Positions 11,437 to 24,000 of a stretch of DNA of 64,000 nt are shown here, in pieces. Position 1 is the stretch's first letter. Each line of letters begins with the position of its first letter. The position numbers and the translations under genes were made by a program. The notes under the pieces were generated by a model. That model did no database searches. It saw nothing but the letters and a program-made list of their open reading frames with translations, and was not told the DNA's origin. The DNA comes from Dysidea avara (taxonomy: Eukaryota; Porifera; Demospongiae; Dictyoceratida; Dysideidae): contig NC_089275.1 in the NCBI RefSeq assembly GCF_963678975.1, positions 1-64,000 of the forward strand, given 5' to 3'.

Positions 11437-12629
11437 CACTATTGACAGAACTCTTTAAAATACAGTGGCATATAGAGTAAAGTTGAACATACACAGACAC
11501 AACATATTATGATCAACAGATTTGACATGCAGTCACAATATGTGCCTAAGGCATTAATTTTGGTAGCAAGCAGATGATTTAGTTTTCAAATTAATCACAG
11601 CGTTTAAAGTAAACTCTTGCTTTTCAAGTGTCTATAGGGATGGCAATTGCATAATTCTTTGCTTTATGTACAAGAATTATGTCACTTACATAAGTATTGG
11701 TTGAGAAATTATATCAATGAAAACCTTTTTATAGGTAGATAAAATACATGTACAACAATAACAATCTACTGTCTGCATAATTTTGGCAGGAACATTACTG
11801 GTCATATATTGTAGCATCTCATCACACGCAAGGATTCCACAAATACTCAGCAGGCTAGAAATCATGTAAGATCATTTGAGTGTTTAGGGATTTTTGATAT
11901 ACTGTACCAGAATAAACAAGGTAAAGCAATCCAGATCACATAGTAATCATAAAAGGTATACATCATTCATGAAGAATGGTGCTCCGCACTTTCTGTTAGA
12001 ATTTCCGTGAACAGTGTTTCGTGTTGTCCCTGATGGATAAATAACTTTGCTCTGATTATACAGTTCAAATCAGTATGTTAGAAGGATTTTTTCTTAGGCC
12101 TTTTCTGCTTCCCACACATACAATAGGTTATAGTCTGTAAATACCAGTCAAGTAAATATAAGGCTGTAGCACACCGCAACTACAGTTGCTGGGCACTAGC
12201 TGCAAAGCTACAGCAAACAAGCAACTCGATCATTTTGTAAACAAGTAGCAAAGAACTGCATGACAATTTTGTTTTGTTAATGCTTTATACTTTGGTATGA
12301 TTGACGGTGGAACATACGTATATACGAAGACAGTTTATTGCAATTCATCAACTAACCAGCTAACTAACTGATGCCTTCAGCCAAGCATAACTCAACACAA
12401 TGGATAAGGCTACGTATACAGGCTTACATGTTTCACTGAGCAATGGGTGTAGAAGAAATTAAGCAACAGTGATGTATCACAAATTAATTTTATAGACTCT
12501 TACTTGAGAAAGAGAAAATGAGAGTGAGGCATCGTGGCATAAGGAAATTCATGAAGTGATCCCTGTGGATAAGGTGTATACATGTATATGGCAAAGAGAA
12601 TATCGTGGATGTAGAAAAACAGTATAGTG
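11437..12629. other. Intergenic, nothing recognised
   Basis: AT-rich sequence upstream of the HMG-like gene. The stretch at 12340-12430 (ACTAACTGATGCCTTCAGCC...) is shared with 63300-63390, so it is a copy of a dispersed repeat. No coding signal. Confidence 0.4.
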
Positions 12630-12700
12630 ACACACAAATCGAACCCAGGACCTCTCGATCACTAAGCCGATGTCCTAACCACTTGGCTATGCTTCCTCAG
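12630..12700 (-). mobile_element. tRNA-like SINE head
   Basis: Read on the minus strand from 12700, the sequence has an A-box-like TAGCCAAGTGGTTAG and, about 30 bases on, a B-box-like GTCCTGGGTTCGATT. This is the internal promoter of a Leu/Ser-type tRNA. The acceptor ends do not pair, so it is more likely a tRNA-derived SINE or tRNA relic than a working tRNA. It is flanked by a CA run at 12701-12727. Confidence 0.55.
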
Positions 12701-12727
12701 CACACACACACACACACACGCACACAC

Positions 12728-14028
12728 CTTAATGTTCAACTCCAACTGCATCCTTAAGCTTCTGGAGTTAGTTCTGCAGTACTCTCCTTGCATGTTAAGG
12801 GGTTACCCTTTACCAACCTCAACCTCAGAGACCCCCTCTTGAAAAATTCAGGATCCACTCCTGAAAACAGCAGTTAAGAAACTATAAGCATTTCATACAA
12901 CAATATCGTCAATAATGATCACAGGTGACATTATATGTGTAGTACTACTACTAGAGCTGGGACAAGCAATGATTTTGGTAACTAAATGAATGATATTTTA
13001 CCTAATGAAGCATGCATCATATCATACCTAATGAAAAAGGAATTAGGTAACAATATATATGCACACACGCTAGACATAAAGCAACACAGCCAGACAAATT
13101 GAAATTGAGCATGCGCAGCATCTAGTGGGAGCATAAGAAGTGCCAAGAAGCGCCAACCACACTGGCGGCATTGGCGGGATTACATGTGTTTAGAGACTAA
13201 CAGCCTTGTTGTCACTTCACTACATAGGAGCATCACCAGTTGTGTGGTATGTCTTGTAATGTTGTGTGCTTTATACAATTAACTTAACAAAAAAATGTGT
13301 TAGCAGTTATATGGTAGCAGCGCCTGATCTATTAAATTGGCAAATTAGCGATCATTGGCTTTACGCCTGGGTTAGTATACTCAAACAACAGCAGCTGCAG
13401 TGGAAATTTGTGTATATTACTACTGTAGGTGCTAAACAGCACATATCTGTACTTTTTGGAAACAAAATTGGCCAGTAGGTAACTTGTCTAAATATAGACT
13501 ACTAAAAAGAATTCTTGGTCCAAAATGCAACCAAAGGGACAGGGGAACATTGTCATAACATACACCAGTTCACTACAACAGTAGCTACCTAGCTATTTAT
13601 ATACATCCTTTTTTGTCATATCATGTTTTATGTGGAGCACTCATCGAAGGAATGCTTAACACATCAGTGATGCACCCTGACTATCAATTGTTAAAACATG
13701 GAGTGCCCATTTAAATTTGTCTTCACCTATGTGCCACCCATTATACAGTGTTAAAGATGAAGAACATTACGAGTATTGCCTCTGCAAGCAATCCAGTCAT
13801 TACAAAAATTATGAATAAATGCGTGCGCATTCCGACTAACAATTAATGAAATGCAAATTAGCAATACTGCTTCAGTCTCAGCTATGTTCTGCCCAATATA
13901 CTGTATTGCTTATACAAGAAGTATGAGTAAAAGTGATAGTGCAATCGTGTAGCTGCTGCAGTTGAAAAAAAGCACATATCAGGCCAAAGCAATGTCAAAC
14001 AGTAGTCCCTATCTATACTCACCTAGAA
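12728..14028. other. Intergenic, nothing recognised
   Basis: No splice-supported exon, RNA gene or transposon end found. The plus-strand open frame at 13266-13478 has no motif. Confidence 0.35.
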
Positions 14029-14070
14029 GCATCAGTCAGTCAGTCAGTCAGTCAGTCAGTCAGTCAGTCA
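14029..14070. repeat. (CAGT)n microsatellite
   Basis: About ten CAGT units. The same tetranucleotide, or its complement, opens related dispersed repeats at 36395 and 63300. Confidence 0.95.
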
Positions 14071-14696
14071 GACAGTTAGAAGAAAATTCAGTTAAACATA
14101 AAATTTTATAGAAAAGGACTTGGAATCACTCTGAAGACATTGATGGGCTTGTCTATGCCTAACCAGTGCTGCCAAGCATGATAGAAATGTGAGGTTGGCT
14201 TTTGGGTGATATTTTGTTGGGGAAAGAAAACATCATACAATACTATGACACTCTATCATAGAACTATACATACATATTAATGCACACAGTGGATGTTCAA
14301 ATATAATGCTTTCAGGTAACGATAACAGGGTTCTGCCCAGAAATTCCTGAGTGGTGGCCTAAAGTTAACATGAACTGATACGCTGTGTGTTATATTAGGG
14401 TATATTGCATGTGTATCAGTGATATATGTATAAACTGTACTGGTCAGATTTAAGAGGGTTCTGGTCGGTTTTTAGAGGTACTGGTCACTTTGAACCACTG
14501 CCGACCAGTGTGGGCTGAACCCTGCGATAAATGCATTCGGATAAGTGAACGAAGTACAGTGCATTTGGATACCTGAAGCTGTTAAAATGCCCTTATATAA
14601 CATACTCAAAATAATCTAATCAAACAGCAATTTAACTAAATGTATTTAATCTGTATGTATACTGAAGGTGATTGGCGCTGTGTGCATTGGAGTAAG

Positions 14697-17600
14697 ATGG
14701 ATATCATGAGCTATCCAGGTATCAATTGTATGATGTTTATGTACACATATACAAACTATTTTACATACAGCTAAAGACATCCGACATTATTTTTCTTCAT
14801 CCAAGAAAAGAGGTTAGTTTATCTAATATAAACATAGTATTTAACCAGAACATACCACACTAAATGGCACCACACACACTATAAAATTATCTGCACAACT
14901 GAACACACTCAGTACAATTTACTGTGGATAATTACAGTTGTACCGATGGGTGATGATGGGAGAGATGTACGACCAACTAAAATTACAGTTGCATCGATGG
15001 ATGATGATGGGAGGGATGTACGACCAACTACATCTAAAGATACAGGTAAGTATGTGGTTTCTAGTGCATCCACCACATGAAGAAGTTTTTTTATAGAGGC
15101 TAGCCAAACCATCGTGAAGATCAACAAAATTCAGCTCACAACAAATGATTTTGATATATATACTAAGAAGTACATCTGAGTGGTTAAATTGCAAGGTAAG
15201 GTAAATACTTACCTGAAAGTACTGTTATAGTGTAAATCCAAAATGTAGCTTATTGAAGCCTACCTCTGGTTAATACGGCAGGAATGCAGACAGGTATGTA
15301 CTATGTATACACTGTATGTGACCGGATCAGCAGAAATAGAACATAATTTTTACAGTGATTACAATTGGTAAAATAGCTGCATATTAAAACTCTAAACAAC
15401 TTGCTTTATGTGAAGACTGTGTCTAACAGTAAAAACCTGGATATCATCTTATCTGCCTATATGGTCATCACAATTCTATGCTTTAGTGCAGCAGGCCAAT
15501 GTGACCACTGGATGTGGGTGTTTGTTTACATCCCATCAAATGTCATCAATCTTTCTTTGTTGATTTTGTGTTAAAGAACAGTAGTAAAAGAGAACGGTTA
15601 CATAACACTACAATGATGCAGGTTTCATAAATTTCAACCATTTTAGCTGTAATATAATGTGATTGCCGTACAAATCCTTTCTTTTTTTTTTGTAGTTGCT
15701 ATTTTGTAGGGCTGTAGCTCCAAAAATTCTTGGTATAAGAAGCTAAACTTTTACTACAGCATACAATTGGCTAAGTAGAATTTGCAAAATGCACTATTAT
15801 GCCCTGTACTGAGCACTGATCTTGGGCTGCTTTAATTCCGAAGGAAATCCAAGATACGCCGTATGTCACAGACAAGCCAGCTGTTATATTCCAAACTTTC
15901 CTATGTCTGTGATTCTGTGATGCAATAAATGGTCAGTGGAAAAAGGGGATAAGTGTTATATAAAAGTTAGGTGACCATATATGGTGGACAGTAAATAGAA
16001 TGTTTTGGACAATTGTTAAAATAATTAATTTGATTCAACCTTTGTTTACTTAGTAACAACATTATTCACATGTTTTATATATTCCATTTTTAAAAAAACC
16101 GAAAAATCCAAAATGGTATGTCTCCTTTATCCACTGACGCCTTCAAGTGTTGTAATTGAAAGTATACAATTTGCTGATTTTAGCGAGGAATTTCTGTAAG
16201 TCTGCTGACGTCTCACTATTAGGACTTATACATGACATATGGGTACAAACGTATAGAAAGATTCTTGCACAAGGTACGTATGTACATAAATTATTATATG
16301 TTTTCATTATTTGTATTGATTAAACTACAGAAAAACTTGCTAGGTAGTGATGTAGTAATTACCATCCTAAACTTGCTTGGAAGCCATTGGACACTAATGG
16401 TAGGTTTTCTATGCAACAAGTACCTACATGCACATAATATGCCTCTTAGTTTATGGATCAGCAGAACAAGGTATTGGTCTTTCTTGATCCAATGCAAAGA
16501 CGGAATGGTACCAGGGAAAGTGACTTAGTTAAAAGATTTAAGTAAGCATATGCATACTTTTGTACTATGCTACATTGCACACCACTGCACTGTTGTAATA
16601 GAGGAGCCAGTAATTAAGAATATTGCAAGTGGTTTGTTTTTGGAAACTACTCAAGTGTCCTTAGGCAATCCAGCTAGCAGGATTACCAATAAATCTTACC
16701 ATTGATACCAGTTGTGTAAAGCAATTCCTTTTTACACCATTATTCCAGATGATATAAAATCTATATGTTAAATGTTTCTCTTTTTTTTCAATTTAGAAAC
16801 CTGGTAGAAGTGGAATACCTACACCGCAACGGGCATGCATTTGATTGGATGGGTTGGAACTTCACCAAACAGGTAGCAGATACACAGACCAAATACATAA
16901 TACCATAACTTTGAACTAGTTCAATCTGCCTATTCAAGAAGACACCTACAACTGTGGTTTGTATGTCTGCCTGTATGCAAGGCAGTTACTACATATATCA
17001 AAGGTTAGTACATTTACAAGTGTAGGAAAGGTTTGTAATATGGTCCATTGCATGTGCCATAATACATGTACTGTCTGTCAGATACACATGGAGAAACCAA
17101 ATATCTTAGCTCAGGGGCTAGGCTTAAGTCTATTATGCTTCAACATTACTCCTGAGTTAGCTATTATTATTCCTGAAATTTGTGCCAAATATCAGCATAT
17201 TAGTTAAGATTTAAGGACTCTAGCTAGACTGTCTTATTAGAGAAAGTGACTGTTCTATTAGAGTACCTTGATCCTTTGCCATTGTTATGCTTGCACTGTT
17301 TCAGTGGTGTATGCACACCACTTCTGCTGTAAGCAACTTATAATTTTACAATAAATTACAGGCTGGTGACATCTGGACACGAATGGACATGGCTAGAGAC
17401 CTCAAGAACAAGAGATTGACCACTACTAGAAATTCTGCAGTTGATACAGTGTCAGCGCAAACACTAGCAACAGAAGGTAATACCTTTACTCTAAGCTTTA
17501 TTATAATATAGCAACATACAGGAACTTCTGCAGTTGGTGAAGCCAGTACAGTGTCAGCGCAAACACAAGCAATGGAGCTCAGTGAAGGTAATACCTTTAC

Positions 17601-20283
17601 TCTAAGCTTTATTATAATATAGCAACATACAGGAACTTCTGCAGTTGGTGAAGCCAGTACAGCGTCAGCGCAAACACAAGCAATGGAGCTCAGTGAAGGT
17701 AATACCTTTACTCTAAGCTTTATTATAATATAACAATATACAGGAACTTCTGCAGTTGGTGAAGCCAGTACAGTGTCAGCGCAAACACAAGCAACAGAGC
17801 TCAGTGAAGGTAATACCTTTACTCTAAGCTTTATTATAATATAGCAACATACAGGAACTTCTGCAGTTGGTGAAGCCAGTACAGTGTCAGTGCAAACGCA
17901 AGCAATGGAGCTCAGTGAAGGTAATACCTTTACTCTAAGCTTTATTATAATATAGCAACATACAGGAACTTCTGCAGTTGGTGAAGCCAGTACAGTGTCA
18001 GCGCAAACACAAGCAATGGAGCTCAGTGAAGGTAATACCTTTACTCTAAGCTTTATTATAATATAGCAACATACAGGAACTTCTGCAGTTGGTGAAGCCA
18101 GTACAGTGTCAGTGCAAACACAAGCGATGGAGCTCAGTGAAGGTAATACCTTTACTCTAAGCTTTATTATAATATAGCAATATACAGGAACTTCTGCAGT
18201 TGGTGAAGCCAGTACAGTGTCAGCGCAAACACAAGCAATGGAGCTCAGTGAAGGTAATACCTTTACTCTAAGCTTTATTATAATATAGCAACATACAGGA
18301 ACTTCTGCAGTTGGTGAAGCCAGTACAGTGTCAGTGCAAACACAAGCGATGGAGCTCAGTGAAGGTAATACCTTTACTCTAAGCTTTATTATAATATAGC
18401 AACATACAGGAACTTCTGCAGTTGGTGAAGCCAGTACAGTGTCAGCGCAAACACAAGCAATGGAGCTCAGTGAAGGTAATACCTTTACTCTAAGCTTTAT
18501 TATAATATAACAACATACAGGAACTTCTGCAGTTGGTGAAGCCAGTACAGTGTCAGTGCAAACACAAGCAATGGAGCTCAGTGAAGGTAATACCTTTACT
18601 CTAAGCTTTATTATAATATAGCAACATACAGGAACTTCTGCAGTTGGTGAAGCCAGTACAGTGTCAGTGCAAACACAAGCAATGGAGCTCAGTGAAGGTA
18701 ATACCTTTACTCTAAGCTTTATTATAATATAGCAACATACAGGAACTTCTGCAGTTGGTGAAGCCAGTACAGTGTCAGTGCAAACACAAGCAATGGAGCT
18801 CAGTGAAGGTAATACCTTTACTCTAAGCTTTATTATAATATAGCAACATACAGGAACTTATGCAGTTGGTGAAGCCAGTACAGTGTCAGCGCAAACACAA
18901 GCAATGGAGCTCAGTGAAGGTAATACCTTTACTCTAAGCTTTATTATAATATAACAACATACAGGAACTTCTGCAGTTGGTGAAGCCAATACAGTGTCAG
19001 TGCAAACACAAGCAATGGAGCTCAGTGAAGGTAATACCTTTACTCTAAGCTTTATTATAATATAGCAATATACAGGAACTTCTGCAGTTGGTGAAGCCAA
19101 TACAGTGTCAGCGCAAACACAAGCAATGGAGCTCAGTGAAGGTAATACCTTTACTCTAAGCTTTATTATAATATAGCAACATACAGGAACTTCTGCAGTT
19201 GGTGAAGTCAATACAGTGTCAGCGCAAACACAAGCAATGGAGCTCAGTGAAGGTAATACCTTTACTCTAAGCTTTATTATAATATAGCAATATACAGGAA
19301 CTTCTGCAGTTGGTGAAGCCAATACAGTGCCAGCGCAAACACAAGCAACAGAGCTCAGTGAAGGTAATACCTTTACTCTAAGCTTTATTATAATATAACA
19401 ATATACAGGAACTTCTGCAGTTGGTGAAGCCAATACAGTGTCAGCGCAAACACAAGTAATGGAGCTCAGTGAAGGTAATACCTTTACTCTAAGCTTTATT
19501 ATAATATAGCAATATACAGGAACTTCTGCAGTTGGTGAAGTCAATACAGTGTCAGCGCAAACACAAGCAATGGAGCTCAGTGAAGGTAATATCTTTACTC
19601 TAAGCTTTATTATAATATAGCAATATACAGGAACTTCTGCAGTTGGTGAAGCCAATACAGTGTCAGCGCAAACACAAGCAACAGAGCTCAGTGAAGGTAA
19701 TACCTTTACTCTAAGCTTTATTATAATATAACAATATACAGGAACTTCTGCAGTTGGTGAAGCCAATACAGTGTCAGCGCAAACACAAGCAATGGAGCTC
19801 AGTGAAGGTAATACCTTTACTCTAAGCTTTATTATAATATAGCAATATACAGGAACTTCTGCAGTTGGTGAAGTCAATACAGTGTCAGCGCAAACACAAG
19901 CAATGGAGCTCAGTGAAGGTAATACCTTTACTCTAAGCTTTATTATAATATAGCAATATACAGGAACTTCTGCAGTTGGTGAAGCCAATACAGTGTCAGC
20001 GCAAACACAAGCAATGGAGCTCAGTGAAGGTAATACCTTTACTCTAAGCTTTATTATAATATAGCAATATACAGGAACTTCTGCAGTTGGTGAAGTCAAT
20101 ACAGTGTCAGCGCAAACACAAGCAATGGAGCTCAGTGAAGGTAATACCTTTACTCTAAGCTTTATTATAATATAGCAATATACAGGAACTTCTGCAGTTG
20201 GTGAAGCCAATACAGTGTCAGCGCAAACACAAGCAATGGAGCTCAGTGAAGGTAATACCTTTACTCTAATGATGACCATGTAG
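14697..20283 (+). CDS. C48/Ulp1-type cysteine protease-like gene with tandem exon tail
   Basis: N-terminal exons 14697-14718, 14771-14812 (KDIRHYFSSSKKR, resembling a PCNA-binding motif) and 14938-15045 (two copies of a DDGRDVRPT block) join in phase 1. Protease exons are 16223-16273, 16331-16399 (GSHWTLM), about 16462-16541 (VFLDPMQRRNG), 16797-16872 (FDWMGWNFTK), 16920-17003 (LPIQEDTYNCGLYVC) and 17362-17476. His of HW, Asp of LDPM, Gln and Cys of the NCG segment match the C48 catalytic order. This is a deSUMOylase-like fold also found in some transposon proteins; substrate unknown. Exons joining 15045 to 16223 were not found, so the front part could belong to another transcript. The tail is 25 exons of 66 bases from 17522, each giving a 22-residue repeat (TSAVGEASTVSAQ...AMELSE). 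The last unit lacks a normal intron and reads on to TAG at 20281. Confidence 0.65.
17522..20251 (+). repeat. Tandem exon-intron array, 25 exons, 111-base period
   Basis: Exons start at 17522 plus multiples of 111 up to 20186, with no indel across the array. Each unit has a 66-base exon entering and leaving in phase 1, then a 45-base intron from GTAATACC to ATACAG. Point differences recur: exon variants AGT/AAT, GCG/GTG, GCC/GTC and ATG/ACA; intron variants at the end (GCAACATA, GCAATATA, ACAATATA). The exon ending at 17476 carries a shortened ancestor of the repeat and has the same intron after it. Confidence 0.93.
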
Positions 20284-21039
20284 TCTGCTTCAAAGGGAAG
20301 CATCTGATTTACTAAACAATTAGTCTTGCATTGGCAGGCAGTGAGTTAGGCATAGGACTGTTGTTCTTGCAGTTCTCCTGCGTGCATGGCTTCTAAGGGC
20401 TGCTGATTACCATGTAAACACAAACCTTTATGTTCTAGCCTCACACTTCCTTGTTTTTTTTCTCCTCCACACACAAAATATTAAAAGCGGTTTCGCTACG
20501 CGAGACTATAGTGAATCTTTACATGTAGAGACTATTCGGCCCCCGGTTAGATTGTGACGCAGCCAGGAAACATGCCTTGTTGACAAAGTATATTTGTCAT
20601 TTACCAGAGGGTACATTATTGGGTTCCCACCATTCACGCAGGACCTCTAAGTAATAAATACCAATATACACAGAATTCATTGCGCATGGGAATTTAATAC
20701 TATTGAATACAAATAATTAACAACGCACTGCAACGTGTACAACGTGTGAAACTTACCTGGTTATAATGAACGGTCTTATTGCCGTCCACGCATTCCGCCG
20801 TCCACTTGGATCATATGAACAATATATGCCTCTCCGATTAATTAACCTAATGGCGAGACCAGAGGAGATCGAGTGGCTTCAGAGTGGCTCCCTCAATAGC
20901 TCCACTGTTTACACACGTGAGCTGCATCTGGCGCGGCCGCCCCTTCTTACTGTGGGCTAGCCTATCATGTCAGCATGTGAAATCATAGAGAGACGAATTC
21001 AAGGCAACATGATACACAGTAAAAAGCAGAGTTGCTAGC
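20284..21039. other. Intergenic, richer in GC, possible promoter region
   Basis: Between the protease-like gene and the recombinase gene. The part 20760-20960 is less AT-rich, has several CpG and GCGGCCGC, and on the minus strand ends at ACCAG|GTAAGT (donor at 20756-20757). It could be the first, non-coding exon of a divergent transcript. The 64-residue plus-strand frame starting at 20766 has no motif. Confidence 0.3.
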
Positions 21040-24000
21040 ATGCTAGGTGGATATTTCGATCCATGGAGCTTAGACATAGGCATAGATGCAAGTGATAATG
21101 CTGATGATGATGTGGAAACTACTGACAATCATACAATTGGTACAACATTTTGATATCTATCTGTTAAGTAGGTGTAAGTTTACAGGAGGAGACGCACACC
21201 ACACTCACACAACAGCCAAAGCTACTAAGCCAAATCGAAGAACTCTACCATGCCCCCTATGTGGAAAGCCAGCATTAAAGAAGCTTCGACAGCACTTAAC
21301 CCAAGTCCATAAAATTCCAACTGAAAATAAAATGGAACGTGATAAGCTAGTAATTGAGGCAAGAAAGGTTTGCAATTGTTACTTCAATTGTGTATGAATG
21401 TTAGTTGTGATTCTTTAGATACAAATGAATTTACAAAATTCTTTACATCATGATCAGCCAGAACGTGCTTTACTGGTTAGTATACCGAAATAAAGTTCAT
21501 AGTTTCAATAAAGCTTTTGTAAATTTAGATTGGAAACAAGAGAAACACTAAGAAGGTGAGTGTATAATTATATACTGTGTTGTGCCCTATTCTCTTATTT
21601 TTGATCCATACATCTACAGACACGCATCACAGGATCCTCATGTACATCAACATCAGATGTAAGTTATATACTCATTTTAACAATATACAGATATAATACT
21701 CATAAATTACAAACACATACTTTTGCATTGCGTGATAATCTTGTATTTCTACATGTGCATAGGAAGAACCGTTGATTAATACATATCAGGTACAAATATT
21801 TTGTATGCAGAATATCCCATTATTAAAAATCTTTCAGTTAAATTCACGTGATGAACTTGATGCTTCAGCTTCCACAAGGAAGGTAAATAAATTGAATGCA
21901 ATAAATATTAGCTACTTTACAGTTGTATATTAACAGATCTATCGCACACGATTGAATACAACTAGAAAGGTATTACTTCAATTGCTCTATTAATTACATA
22001 GTGAGACAAATCTACAGAGAAAGATATTAGATGCATCACAACATCTGGCAGAAGTAAGCACTATAACCAGCCAGTACTATAACATTTTACCTTTGCTATT
22101 TTGTAGTCCAGCGATACAGAATGCGATGAGCCCACCATGAGTGATGAATTTCCTCATTTGAAGGGAAAGGTCCCCACCCCTTTTGATGGATATGTTGATC
22201 AGTTTAAGGGGTTTTTGATGGGTCTATCTGGTGGCCGCCAAGAGGAGATTGGTGCTGATAACATAAAGCAGGACATTCTGAAATTTTTCTATTTCGTTGT
22301 GCATACGCACCCACAACACAGGTCCCTGTCATACAGAGATGTCCTATTGAATAAGCACTGTCTTCAGGAATATTTGGATTACCTGGACAAGAATATAGGT
22401 CTACAACCATCAACCATGATGAATAAAATGCGCAAGCTTACCTTGGCCATTCAGTTTGTTAATTTCGTTGAAAATCCAAATGGTACGGATTATCAGTTGA
22501 ATTCTCGATGCCACACATTAGTTGATACCCTAAAGAATTGGGTGAAATCTTTAAGACAGCCACGAGCTAAGCAGAAATCAGACCAGTTCAGAACATCCAC
22601 AGCAAAGGTAAATATTATAACACAGGTGATTGTAAGAATGGGAGGGCTGTTAAAAATATGTTTTGAAAATTCTTGGGGAGATGCTGCAGAGTAGATTGGC
22701 ATTGTTACATAGGCAGCGGAAAGGGGGGGGCTAGGGGGCTAAAGCCCCCCCTCGGTCTGCTGAGGGGGGGCTTAGCCCCCCTCAGAATGATATCACACCG
22801 AAATTATCTTTCTTGGAGTGGGGCTGAAAACCGTGATAAAGATCGAGATACTCTAATAGAGCAGTCACTCTAATAAAGTAGTCAGTGTGTAGCGAGCTGT
22901 GTAAGGATTTTTATGTAGTTTATCAGCTAGAAATGGTAGCTGGTGAGGTGGAAAGCTCTTGTCAGTTGGTTGTGACCTTTTTTTTTTTTTTTTTTTGGTC
23001 TCACCTTACCAAACTATAGAAATAAGTCTGGGTCAGCCCCCCCCTCATATCAACTACTTCCTCCGCCGCTGCATTGTTAGTTTGTGTTATTATAATGGCT
23101 GTTGATATTTAGCTGGTCATTGCATTAAAAAAGCTTTTACATTTATACCATATGACACAAAAGGTGTAAAAATCAAAAAAAGCTGTATCAACTGGGGCAC
23201 CGCTAACTGCCTAAACTCCCTTACTTCAACTACTGTACCCACCATGCTATCTGCCACCTCTTCTTATTGTTGCTGCATTAAATAATACAAATATTGATTT
23301 TAAATGAAGCCCTAATCCTAGTTGCGTTTCTTAGGAATGCTGCTCCTAATCCTAGGGACACTGCTCCTAATTGTTCTAACCCTACTGGCAAGTTCTTACT
23401 GTATTCACAGCCAATGATAAATAAATTTCAGTCTGGGTAGCCCACTTCGTATTATAAAATTGACTAATAAAGTTTGCAAAAATAACAGTCTAACATTACA
23501 TCTATACCATGGTAATTAGTTACGTTTATTTTTAGGCAGAAACAGCAAGCAGCCCTTACGAGTTTATTGACTCAAATGCTGTAAAGCACGAAGTCACTGC
23601 TACCATTGAAAGAGCCAAGAGTGGGACAATTACATCTGAAGACATCAAACTAATAAATGCATACATGGCAGCAAACTTAATGTTTTTAAGTGCCCAGAGA
23701 CCAGCAGCTATTCAGAATATGATGATAGATGAGTACAACAACAAGGAAGAAGATGATGAAAAGAAAGGAAAATATCTAATAAAGGTAGTACGCCATAAGA
23801 CAGCAGCACAAGGGCCAGCTAGGGTTATCGTTAGCAAGAACATCAATGATGTAATGAACATGTATCTTCAACATATAAGAAGCAAGCTAACACCTCAATG
23901 CAGGGAATTTGAGTCGCGTTTCTTTTTAACACCAACTGGGAATGAATACCGAAATCTATCAGAAGCCATTAACAAAGCTGCTAAGTGTTTTAATCTCGAA

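Noticed and set aside
12630-12700. A functional tRNA gene on the minus strand
   Set aside because: A and B boxes are good, but the acceptor ends do not pair and the anticodon arm is weak; better as a tRNA-derived SINE.
16114-16198. Exon reading MVCLLYPLTPSSVVIES before the protease core
   Set aside because: The donor is good, but it leaves in phase 2 while the next exon at 16223 needs phase 0, and no acceptor was found; not included in the gene model.
18858-20303. 481-residue minus-strand open frame with a 37-residue repeat
   Set aside because: It arises because 111 is divisible by three. The plus strand has intact splice sites, phase and an upstream protease gene that explain the array better. 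It has no motif of its own.
22204-22702. Minus-strand frames over the recombinase core-binding exon
   Set aside because: Shadows; the plus strand has splice sites and phases on both sides.
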